A DNA stretch of 6,443 nucleotides from Chloroflexota bacterium. Its GTDB lineage: Bacteria; Chloroflexota; Ktedonobacteria; Ktedonobacterales; Ktedonobacteraceae. The notes beneath the pieces were generated by a model. It was given only the letters and a program-made list of their open reading frames with translations. It ran no database searches and was not told the DNA's origin. Made by a program: the position numbers and the translations under genes. Numbering within the stretch: position 1 is the first letter of the stretch; each line of letters starts with the position of its first letter. The stretch is taken from contig VBHV01000449.1 of the NCBI GenBank assembly GCA_005881995.1, positions 1 to 6,443 on the forward strand. Direction: 5' to 3'. Positions 1-5,838 of this stretch are shown in pieces.

Positions 1-641
1 CCAGCGTGGAGGATCGGAGCTGCCGCTGCACTGCAGGCCTTTTCAGGTAACTGGTGGGGAAGGCGCTGCTCTTCGTTGAGGTTGTCAATCGCTGCTGAAC
101 GACAGGATTGGACGACGTATCCAGCGAGCGACTCGGCCCCAAAGAATCGCTTGCGCAGTTCCATCGGCTCTCTCGTAGGAGAAGCTCCCAGCCCGATATA
201 CTCACGAAGGCAACGAACGATATTTCCCTGGTAAGGGGCCAGGCATCGCACGACGCTGATGTCCAGGCCAACACCGTTGGAGGCAAGGTGCCTATGGGCC
301 TCATATAAAACTGCGCTGCAGATCGACCAGCAACGCTGAAGATCAGTACTGGTGGCGTAGAGATCAAGGACGTGGTTATAGAAAGTGATCGGGATAGCGT
401 CCGGTGACACTTCGTCGGGAAGAGAGGGAAAGGTGCCGAGTTCTTCAGCAAGGAAGGGACGGAGTTGAGGAACGACTTCAAGCAACCGCTGCTGCAGTGG
501 TCCACGTGGAGTGGCTTCGTTGCGAATCCAGCGCGTCAGCGTGAGCGGATTGACGCCCAAAGCGGCGGTGATCCGCCGTCGCTCTTGAGGACTCTGAATG
601 ACCTCTGCAAGCAGGGCACGCCACGTTTGTGTTTCTGACAT
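1..641 (-). CDS. HTH and GAF-like domain regulator, C-terminus cut by window edge
   Basis: The minus strand is open for 213 codons from an ATG at 641 to the window edge, and an in-frame TAG lies two codons upstream, so this ATG is the first possible start. The protein begins MSETQTWRALL. Residues about 20-45 (QERRRITAALGVNPLTLTRW) read as a helix-turn-helix of the XRE-like type. Residues about 85-213 look like the start of a GAF sensor domain, with the segment FFGAESLAGYVVQSC and then SAAAAPILHAG at the edge. I recall similarly arranged GAF regulators from Ktedonobacteria, but that is memory and not a search. It probably binds DNA and senses a small ligand or a partner; the ligand is unknown. 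A GAGGAG sequence lies 13 bases before the ATG, a rather long spacing. The next domain, if any, lies beyond position 1. Confidence 0.8.
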   Translation of the reverse strand, partial: MSETQTWRALLAEVIQSPQERRRITAALGVNPLTLTRWIRNEATPRGPLQQRLLEVVPQLRPFLAEELGTFPSLPDEVSPDAIPITFYNHVLDLYATSTDLQRCWSICSAVLYEAHRHLASNGVGLDISVVRCLAPYQGNIVRCLREYIGLGASPTREPMELRKRFFGAESLAGYVVQSCRSAAIDNLNEEQRLPHQLPEKACSAAAAPILHA

Positions 642-667
642 GTTCTATTCAGTTCTCCTCGACGATT

Positions 668-756
668 TATACATCAGAAGTGTATCACAGCAATACAATC
701 CTGACAAGCCTTTCATGGAGGTGTGATCGTTATCAGGTTGGCGAAACTGATGTATA
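668..756. repeat. Spaced inverted repeat TATACATCAG / CTGATGTATA
   Basis: TATACATCAG at 668..677 and its exact reverse complement CTGATGTATA at 747..756 flank the promoter of the HTH-GAF gene, about 70 bases apart. The left copy overlaps the promoter's downstream edge. Paired half-sites either side of a regulator's own promoter would fit an operator for autoregulation with looping, but ten-base matches in AT-rich DNA can arise by chance. Confidence 0.35.
679..707 (-). promoter_or_regulatory. Candidate promoter of the HTH-GAF gene
   Basis: On the minus strand TTGTCA (702..707) is followed after 17 bases by TACACT (679..684), which is preceded by TGA and so resembles an extended -10 element. 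This puts the transcript start about 30 bases before the ATG at 641. An overlapping alternative, TTGCTG with TATAAA after 16 bases, is also possible. Found by eye only. Confidence 0.45.
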
Positions 757-811
757 CTTTTTACTGGCGAATCAAACACATGCATAGAATATCATAACAT
801 TGAGTGTTGCG

Positions 812-1189
812 TCAGGCTGGCTCTAGCAGCAAGGTTGTTGATAGAGTCTCCGCGCGCACCATGCTGGGGGCGGAAGGCGAGTCATGGTATTTGTGCAGTA
901 CCTCGTTGCTCACGCGAGCAATGGTCGCTTCATCGGTCACAGGCACCGCGTGAACTGCAAGACGTTGTCCATCTACGTGTATCGCGCCCTCCGGGTTTGC
1001 CGTGATCTCCTGGTACCAGCGACCATTGCGGCCACGCACAGAGCGGATATACACCTGGTTGTTATCGACCATCACCCAGATAATGGTACGGTGCGTTCGC
1101 CCTGGGATAGTAACCGAACGGGTTTCAATTTCAATTTCTTCAGTGTTCGCAAGCTGGTTCAGCACGTTTGCGTCAAATTGCTTCGGCAT
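812..1189 (-). CDS. DUF2255 family protein
   Basis: A 125-residue protein of unknown function. The core RTHRTIIWVMVDNNQVYIRS (residues 31-50), followed by VRGRNGRWYQ and then a beta-rich stretch around HVDGQRLAVHAVPV, matches my memory of DUF2255. That family resembles the small split-barrel fold of the pyridoxamine-phosphate-oxidase/F420-binding proteins. The C-terminus RAETLSTTLLLEP is also typical. No signal peptide or membrane segment is seen, so it is probably cytosolic. The ATG at 1189 is chosen because AGGAG lies six bases before it and the family's N-terminus fits. The frame stays open to 1261, but that extension runs into the end of the upstream DUF1697 gene. The gene follows DUF1697 after 29 bases, so the two are probably co-transcribed. 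Cofactor binding, if any, is unproven. Confidence 0.8.
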   Translation of the reverse strand: MPKQFDANVLNQLANTEEIEIETRSVTIPGRTHRTIIWVMVDNNQVYIRSVRGRNGRWYQEITANPEGAIHVDGQRLAVHAVPVTDEATIARVSNEVLHKYHDSPSAPSMVRAETLSTTLLLEPA

Positions 1190-1218
1190 AAGGTTCTCCT
1201 CTCGGAATGTATAAAAAC

Positions 1219-1761
1219 CTAGCGCTGGATCAGTTTCTGCAATTGGAGAATGGTATTCCAATTTCTTCCTGTTCCTATGGTTTTCAGCTTTTTCTCAATC
1301 AAGGTAAGGGACAGTTTTGAGCGTCCAATGCCATTGGGATAATAGACAAACAATTCCTGGCCGATGAGGCAGAGTTCTTCAGGGCCGACATACGTCTTCT
1401 GGAGATCTTCCATTGCTGTACTCTCAGGGTGGGTCGCTAGAAATAGGACGACCATCAACTTTGGTTCCTTCATCGTTTGGTTCTGAAATGGATTGTTATC
1501 AATTATATCTTGTAACTCGGCTGAAGTTCGAACCATGACTTTCACTTGAAAGCCGAATTTTTTGGCAAAGCCATCCTCAATTTGCCTCGGGAGTTGAGCC
1601 AGGTCGGCTTCATCACTGCTAAATACCACGTTTCCGCTCTGAATATAGGTGACGACATCCTTTAATCCCAGGGCTTCATGCAGTTCTTTGAGTTCATTCA
1701 TCGGTACCGTCTGGTGACCGCCAACATTGATGCCACGGAATAGCGACACATACCTGGTCAT
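1219..1761 (-). CDS. DUF1697 family protein
   Basis: A 180-residue protein that matches DUF1697 along its full length. It has the N-terminal signature LFRGINVGG (residues 7-15), then VVTYIQSGNVVFSS (36-49), a middle NNPF segment, and the C-terminal pattern NGIGRSKLSL followed by TGRNWNTILQLQKL. The biochemical role of the family is not known to me. No signal peptide is present. The start at 1761 is preferred because it gives the family-typical beginning MTRYVSLFRG and has GAAGGAG eight bases upstream. A 17-residue longer form starting at 1812 also has an AGGAGG, nine bases upstream, so the start is not settled by ribosome-binding sites alone. It is the first gene of a likely two-gene unit with DUF2255. 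Confidence 0.88.
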   Translation of the reverse strand: MTRYVSLFRGINVGGHQTVPMNELKELHEALGLKDVVTYIQSGNVVFSSDEADLAQLPRQIEDGFAKKFGFQVKVMVRTSAELQDIIDNNPFQNQTMKEPKLMVVLFLATHPESTAMEDLQKTYVGPEELCLIGQELFVYYPNGIGRSKLSLTLIEKKLKTIGTGRNWNTILQLQKLIQR

Positions 1762-1769
1762 TTGTCTAA

Positions 1770-1776
1770 CTCCTTC
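1770..1776 (-). promoter_or_regulatory. Ribosome binding site for DUF1697 (start 1761)
   Basis: GAAGGAG on the minus strand lies eight bases before the ATG at 1761, and supports the family-consistent start. A competing AGGAGG at 1822..1827 serves an in-frame ATG at 1812. Confidence 0.6.
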
Positions 1777-1810
1777 ATATATGGTGTTCTCGGTTTGATC
1801 ACCGACAAAC

Positions 1811-1816
1811 ATTATA
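1811..1816 (-). promoter_or_regulatory. Perfect TATAAT -10 element before DUF1697
   Basis: The minus strand reads GGTATAATG here, an exact TATAAT hexamer. If used, transcription would begin near 1804 and give a leader of about 42 bases, which would exclude the alternative ATG at 1812 and favour the 1761 start. The matching -35 (TTTCTT at 17 bases) is poor, so the element may be weak or need an activator. Confidence 0.4.
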
Positions 1817-1912
1817 CCAATCCTCCTGGTCAAAAGAAATCCATGGCTGAGAACATCCAGTCTTTACAAAGGAACAATCGGTGAGCAAGCAAGGGGACTT
1901 CTTTTAAACAGC

Positions 1913-1942
1913 AAAAGGGGCAAGGGAATATTCCCTCGCCCC
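1913..1942 (-). terminator. Rho-independent terminator after the secreted-protein locus
   Basis: Positions 1917..1942 form an almost perfect 26-base palindrome: GGGGC, an inner GGGAATATTCCC, and GCCCC, with only a G-T wobble breaking the symmetry. On the minus strand the hairpin is followed directly by TTTT and then GCTGTTT. It lies about 65 bases after the stop at 2008 and separates that locus from the DUF1697 unit. No T-run follows it on the plus strand, so it is oriented for minus-strand transcripts. Confidence 0.75.
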
Positions 1943-2007
1943 GTTGAGACAGGTACTGATGGAATAGGCTTCATCCGCAACGCAATGCTGGTGAAGCAAG
2001 CCCGCGG

Positions 2008-2544
2008 CTACGTGTGCGCCTCAAAGGGCTGAGGATCGCCGATCCTCCCATCGGACCAGGCCATGTAGAGCTTGAGGCCCGTGTAGGTGGGACCGCCAGC
2101 TGTGGCGATAACGTAGTTATCCGTGTAGTCCCCAAAGTTCGGGACGATGTCTGAAGAGACGGCATTCCAATCAGAGGAATGGATGGTTACCAGTGTATTG
2201 CTCCCCGACCTGCTGCCCAGGCGTGGATTGAGCTGCAACGCCGCAAAAACGTTGGTAACAGCCGTATTTGGTGAGCTGCGACTGTACCAGGAGACATTGA
2301 TGTTGCCGTTCTGGTCGGAGTTACGCAGACCCGGCATGAAATGCCAGCCGTTGCTTTCCGTACTGAGCCGTACTGGCGCTGTCTGAACGCCACTGAGCGT
2401 CCCCAGCTTGAAACTCTGCAAGAGAATGTCACCCGCCGGATGGAAGCGCGTGTCATTCCAGACCATGCTCACAGTTCCCGCGTTGTCGCTCACCGCCAGG
2501 CGCGGAAAGTCATTCATGGGAAAGCGGTTGTAGCCCGGGATCAT
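2008..2544 (-). pseudogene. C-terminal part of a broken secreted propeller-like protein
   Basis: This 178-codon stretch begins MIPGYNRFPMNDFPRLAVS and ends DGRIGDPQPFEAHT. The pattern AVSDNAGTVSMVWNDTR, the FGDYTDNYV segment and LYMAWSDGR resemble blades of bacterial sialidase/BNR-like beta-propellers. No Shine-Dalgarno sequence precedes the ATG at 2544, and the protein-like reading continues upstream past an in-frame TAA (2551..2553) as far as the frameshift zone near 2666..2690. It is therefore read as the separated C-terminal half of the gene that starts at 3742, not as an independent gene. No Asp-box with all consensus positions is visible, so enzymatic sialidase activity is not claimed. 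The terminator at 1913..1942 serves this locus. Confidence 0.7.
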
Positions 2545-2550
2545 TGCGAG

Positions 2551-2690
2551 TTACATCGAGTTGATGCTCACTGCATTTCTATTGAGGTTTTTGGGCTTGC
2601 AGGACGAAGTAGGAGTGAGCGTCAGACACGAGAAAGGCACGAAGTTCATCACGTTCTGAATCGCTTCAGAGGCGGTGGCACGCCACGTAC
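2551..2690 (-). other. Lesion zone: frameshift and in-frame stop in the secreted-protein gene
   Basis: The N-terminal frame ends with VYVACHRL and a TGA at 2666..2668. The sensible continuation, TASEAIQNVMNFVPF and on to NAVSINSM, is found in the frame one base further along, consistent with one extra base (or two missing) near 2666..2690. That frame then meets TAA at 2551..2553 immediately before LAMIPGYNRF. Two independent lesions within about 130 bases suggest real decay more than a single sequencing error. Confidence 0.65.
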
Positions 2691-3742
2691 ACGTCGCCGG
2701 TCTTCACGTCTACAGCCGGGTACGCCCCCTCGTTCTCACATCCATTCGCGTCGGGTGTGGCCACGACGAGGGAGGGAGGAGCAGGATGGGTCTGCGAGCC
2801 GAGAACGCCGTTGAAGCAGACGGGCGCCCCCGCCGTGCCGCCTGCAGGCCCGGTGCCACCGGTCGGTGTACCGATGTCGCAGACCGCCAGTTCGACCGTG
2901 GCAGTTTGCGTGAAGGTGACCGGATTGAAAACGAACTCGGTGAATGTCGCATACAGCCTCCCGCGGGCCGGGTCAATCGAGAGGAAATCTTTATCGAGGA
3001 ATCCGCAGAAGATGAAGCCGGATTGAGTGGGGCACATCGAACTGGAGGCAATGATAATGGGTTGGCTACAGCTGATCAACGCCGACGATCCGCTCCCAGT
3101 CGCCTTACAGGCTGCCATGGCTATATGCGAGCGCTGGTCAGCAGTGGCGCTGATGGGGTCGAACAGGCTGCTTACGTAGAAGTAAGTGGTTCCACCGGGT
3201 CGCCATGTTTCGACACTTGGGTCGCCCTCATAGAGCGTGTTTTTGCAATTGCTGTTGGGTAGGCCACCCTGGTCCATGAAGGAACTACCACCGTTGGCTG
3301 AGAAGCCGAAACCCGTCAATTCCTCCTTGTTCATGGGTGAGGGGCATGGAGAGAAAAACCCGGTGGAATCATTCCACCCCTCAACGACATAAGGCCCCTC
3401 GCCAGCAATGGAGGTTTCCGACTGCCCAAAGGCCTGCGCACCAGCGGGAGAGACATCCTCGTGAGGATTGGCCGCATCGACATTTGTGCCAACGGAATTG
3501 CTTTGGCCTCCTGGGCTTCCGTTGCCATTAGGTTGTGAACCAAAGCAAAACATCTGAGCGCCCGACGAGGCCTGATACGTCTTGCCAAGATTCTGACAGA
3601 AAGCGCTCCTGGTTGTGATACCGCCTGCTGCACGGGCAGTAGGTACCTGTACGAATGAGGCTACCAGCGCCACCGTCATAAAAAGCGCGCTGACCAGGGC
3701 TGTCAACGTAAATACGGGGTTTGCTCGAACTGAACCTTTCAT
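2666..3742 (-). CDS. Secreted protein, N-terminal part of a disrupted gene
   Basis: The frame encodes 358 residues before a TGA. The full broken gene spans 2008..3742, about 578 codons. Residues 1-38 are a clear Sec signal peptide: basic MKGSVR, a hydrophobic core FTLTALVSALFMTVALVASF, and PTARA before the probable cleavage. The mature part is rich in Gly, Ser and Cys (at least ten cysteines), which fits an exported disulfide-bonded protein, and it has a Gly/Thr/Pro loop near 293-306. Segments such as SIDPARGRLYATFTEF and PAVDVKTGDVYVA read like beta-propeller blades that continue in the C-terminal fragment. The start is supported by GAGGAG eight bases before the ATG. Substrate and role are unknown. 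If translated, this part would yield a truncated exported protein. Confidence 0.7.
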   Translation of the reverse strand: MKGSVRANPVFTLTALVSALFMTVALVASFVQVPTARAAGGITTRSAFCQNLGKTYQASSGAQMFCFGSQPNGNGSPGGQSNSVGTNVDAANPHEDVSPAGAQAFGQSETSIAGEGPYVVEGWNDSTGFFSPCPSPMNKEELTGFGFSANGGSSFMDQGGLPNSNCKNTLYEGDPSVETWRPGGTTYFYVSSLFDPISATADQRSHIAMAACKATGSGSSALISCSQPIIIASSSMCPTQSGFIFCGFLDKDFLSIDPARGRLYATFTEFVFNPVTFTQTATVELAVCDIGTPTGGTGPAGGTAGAPVCFNGVLGSQTHPAPPSLVVATPDANGCENEGAYPAVDVKTGDVYVACHRL

Positions 3743-3895
3743 GTAAGTTACTCCTCATCGACAATGCAGACAACACTACGCTACTCTAAAGAAAGGGCGG
3801 CTAATCTGCAATAACGGGAACCTACAGAAGACACACTACAAGCAACACAGAGGAGACGAAAGATTGAACGGTTGCACGGGAATTTAGCAGGTCTA

Positions 3896-3924
3896 AAGGT
3901 ACTAGTTTCTATGTATCATGTCAA
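3896..3924 (-). promoter_or_regulatory. Candidate promoter of the secreted-protein gene
   Basis: A perfect TTGACA (-35, 3919..3924) is followed after 17 bases by TACCTT (3896..3901), a weak -10 with three consensus positions. This implies a leader of about 150 bases before the ATG at 3742. Confidence 0.4.
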
Positions 3925-3996
3925 GGTATCAGAATAGTTTTGAGAAAGGTATGTTTTTGGTAGAGGTAGCTAAATCAGATGAAGGAATTTGTACAT

Positions 3997-4014
3997 ACTT
4001 ACGTTACACTTACG
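3997..4014. repeat. Direct repeat ACTTACG, 11-base period
   Basis: ACTTACG occurs at 3997..4003 and again at 4008..4014. The starts are 11 bases apart, about one helical turn, and the pair lies some 70 bases upstream of the TTGACA element. Such phasing would suit a pair of activator half-sites; chance is a fair alternative. Confidence 0.3.
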
Positions 4015-4029
4015 ATTGTAGAGCTTGCC

Positions 4030-4050
4030 ATGAAAGATAGGGCCTTTCAT
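4030..4050. repeat. Inverted repeat ATGAAAG-N7-CTTTCAT
   Basis: ATGAAAG (4030..4036) and CTTTCAT (4044..4050) could form a seven-base stem with a seven-base loop. It lies about 100 bases after the ureC stop. Neither strand has a T-run beside it, so it is a poor intrinsic terminator; an operator or mRNA 3' hairpin is equally possible. Confidence 0.35.
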
Positions 4051-4091
4051 ATGGTTGAGGTGTTTCTGGTGGTCGTGTTCGCCAATAGCGA

Positions 4092-4119
4092 CCAGGAAAC
4101 CCTGTGAAACTCCAGGAAA
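4092..4119. repeat. Direct repeat CCAGGAAA
   Basis: CCAGGAAA occurs at 4092..4099 and 4112..4119, with starts 20 bases apart (about two helical turns), just after the ureC stop. No function is evident. Confidence 0.25.
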
Positions 4120-4146
4120 GTCTCTTACTAAATGGGTGTTTATATC

Positions 4147-5838
4147 TCACGATACTATATACAATCTGCTCAATGGCACGCTCCTCAGTGGCTCCATCCC
4201 GATCTTCTCGCCGTTAATCGTCACTTCATGCGTGACCGAGTGAACGTGTACAGGCGGCATAACATTATTGAAAAGCATGTCTTTCTTACCAACGCTGCGC
4301 GTTTGTCGCACGGGCTGGAGCTGTCGATTGCCCTTTAAACGTTTGCCGAGGCCTGCATCGAGCGAAGCCTGTGAGACAAAGGTGATGGAGAGCGCGCCAG
4401 CAGCCGAACCTCTGCCGCCAAAGAGCGGGCCATAGATTTGTGGCTCTGCGCCCTCAACCGCCGCGTTACCGTCGCCGAGCGCGCCCCAGGCGGGCATACC
4501 GCCTTTGATGACCATGTTGGGCTTGACTCCGAAGAACTTTGGTCGCCACAGTACCATGTCGGCCAGTTTTCCTGGTTCCAATGTCCCTACGTGCTGTGAC
4601 AGGCCATGGGCGATGGCCGGATTGATGGTGTATTTGGCGAGGTAGCGTAGTACACGCTCGTTTGCGTCTGCATCTTCCACTTCCGATTGTGCCTGAGCCT
4701 GCATGGCGTGGGCCATCTGCCAGGTGCGCTGGATGGTTTCGCCTATGCGTCCCATGCCGAGCGAATCCGAGGCGGTGATGCTGATGGCTCCCAGGTCGTG
4801 CAGCGGCGTTTCCGCGGCCATGGTTGTTGGGCGGATGCGGTGGCGAGCGGCCAGGATATCCTCTGGGAAGGCCGGGTTCAGGCCATGCACCGCCATAATC
4901 ATCTTAAAATGCTCGGCCGGTGTGTGGATGGTGAAAGGTATGGTTGGGTTGGTTGAGGAAGGGATCACGTTGGGCTGCGCCACAATCTCCAGTAGATCAT
5001 ACGGACCGCCGCCTGCCCCTTCCGCGTGGTAGGCATGGACGGCGCGCCCGTTGATCGCCGCGATGGTATCACTCAGTTCAGCCGCTTCGTTCAAGCCATC
5101 GGTATGCATCGCCACTGCCACATCCATCTGTTCAGCAACCGAGAGACAGCAGTCGATCACGGCGGGGAAGGCTCCCAGGTCTTCGTGGATTTTCAACCCG
5201 CCCGCGCCAGCCTCGATGCTCTCTATTAATCCCTGTGGGCGGCTGCTGCACCCGCGTGCCAGGAAACAGACGTTGATGGGCACATCTTCAAAGGTCTCGA
5301 ACATGCGCTGCAAGAAGAAGGCCGGATTGACGCCCACGTTCCACATCGGCCCCGCGTCCATCGCTACGAAGGTGGTGATGCCCGATGAAAGCGCCGTCGC
5401 AAACAGGCGCGGGCTCAGCAGGTGTACGTGGCTATCGATGCCGCCAGGAGTAACGATCAACCCATCACAGGGCAAGACGGCGGTGCTGGTACCGATCAAG
5501 AGGTCAATGTTCTCACACATATCGGGATTGCCTGCGCGCCCGATGCCGGCGATACGCCCCTCTTTGACGCCGATGTTGCCCTTGAGAACCCCCAGTATGG
5601 GATCGAGAATAATGGCGTTGGTGAGGACAAGATCAAGCTCGCTTTCTCTTCCCATCCGCGAGTTTGCCATCAGCCCATCGCGCACCGTTTTGCCGAATCC
5701 GGCCAGCACCTCGTCACCATAGGAGGTGTAGTCGCGTTCGATGCGGATGTACAGGTTGGTGTCGCCCAGGCGTAGCATGTCGCCCGTCGTAAGTCCATAG
5801 CGAGCGTGGTAGTCTGCGCGGCTCATTTCAAAGGGCAA
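4147..5838 (-). CDS. ureC: Urease alpha subunit (divergent)
   Basis: Catalytic subunit of urease (urea to ammonia and carbamate, in the cytosol), 563 residues, near the usual 567 or so. Compared with Klebsiella UreC recalled from memory, the nickel ligands are present: H137 and H139 (IDSHVH), K216 (the lysine that is carbamylated, GLKIHED), H245, H271 and D358 (TASDS). H218, the general-acid H318 and R334 are also kept. Departures: the flap cysteine is V317 (MAVHGL), the neighbouring histidine is G319, the normally conserved GGGTGPAAGTHATTCTPG stretch is replaced by AMDAGPMWNVGVNPA (four residues shorter), and GGGHAPD is GGGPYD. The TTG at 5838 is chosen because AAGGAGG lies seven bases upstream and MPFEMSRADY fits the family N-terminus; an ATG at 5826 is the alternative. 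It overlaps the gamma-beta gene by 16 bases. It could be a slow or altered-specificity amidohydrolase. Confidence 0.9.
   Translation of the reverse strand: MPFEMSRADYHARYGLTTGDMLRLGDTNLYIRIERDYTSYGDEVLAGFGKTVRDGLMANSRMGRESELDLVLTNAIILDPILGVLKGNIGVKEGRIAGIGRAGNPDMCENIDLLIGTSTAVLPCDGLIVTPGGIDSHVHLLSPRLFATALSSGITTFVAMDAGPMWNVGVNPAFFLQRMFETFEDVPINVCFLARGCSSRPQGLIESIEAGAGGLKIHEDLGAFPAVIDCCLSVAEQMDVAVAMHTDGLNEAAELSDTIAAINGRAVHAYHAEGAGGGPYDLLEIVAQPNVIPSSTNPTIPFTIHTPAEHFKMIMAVHGLNPAFPEDILAARHRIRPTTMAAETPLHDLGAISITASDSLGMGRIGETIQRTWQMAHAMQAQAQSEVEDADANERVLRYLAKYTINPAIAHGLSQHVGTLEPGKLADMVLWRPKFFGVKPNMVIKGGMPAWGALGDGNAAVEGAEPQIYGPLFGGRGSAAGALSITFVSQASLDAGLGKRLKGNRQLQPVRQTRSVGKKDMLFNNVMPPVHVHSVTHEVTINGEKIGMEPLRSVPLSRLYIVS

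Larger units (their letters stand above)
3743..4146. other. Intergenic region between ureC and the secreted-protein gene
   Basis: No convincing coding frame is present. The region is AT-richer than its neighbours. It holds a promoter-like element for the downstream minus-strand gene, a pair of ACTTACG repeats, a seven-base-stem inverted repeat and a pair of CCAGGAAA repeats, each listed separately. No clear terminator with a T-run follows ureC, so readthrough towards 3742 cannot be excluded. Confidence 0.6.

Noticed and set aside
108..308. 66-residue plus-strand frame
   Set aside because: It lies inside the minus-strand HTH-GAF gene, which is open for 213 codons with recognisable domains.
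884..1222. 112-residue plus-strand frame
   Set aside because: Antisense shadow of the DUF2255 gene; the product has no recognisable pattern.
1190..1261. N-terminal extension of DUF2255 to a start at 1261
   Set aside because: It overlaps the end of DUF1697, lacks a suitable ribosome-binding site and does not fit the family; the start at 1189 has AGGAG at six bases.
2551..2553. TAA as a programmed readthrough or recoded codon
   Set aside because: It lies next to a separate frameshift and no recoding signal is visible, so gene decay or sequence error is simpler.
2341..3262. Plus-strand frames of 157 and 195 residues
   Set aside because: Antisense to the secreted-protein gene. Their Arg/His/Gly-rich content is typical of shadow frames, and the minus strand shows a signal peptide and propeller-like sequence.
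4030..4050. ureC terminator
   Set aside because: The hairpin has a stem of only seven bases with no T-run on the minus strand, so it was kept only as an inverted repeat.
4055..4338. Small plus-strand frames running from the gap into the ureC end
   Set aside because: No ribosome-binding site of note, no recognisable protein, and they overlap the conserved C-terminus of ureC.
5051..5722. 223-residue plus-strand frame
   Set aside because: Shadow of ureC, which is certain from its catalytic motifs.
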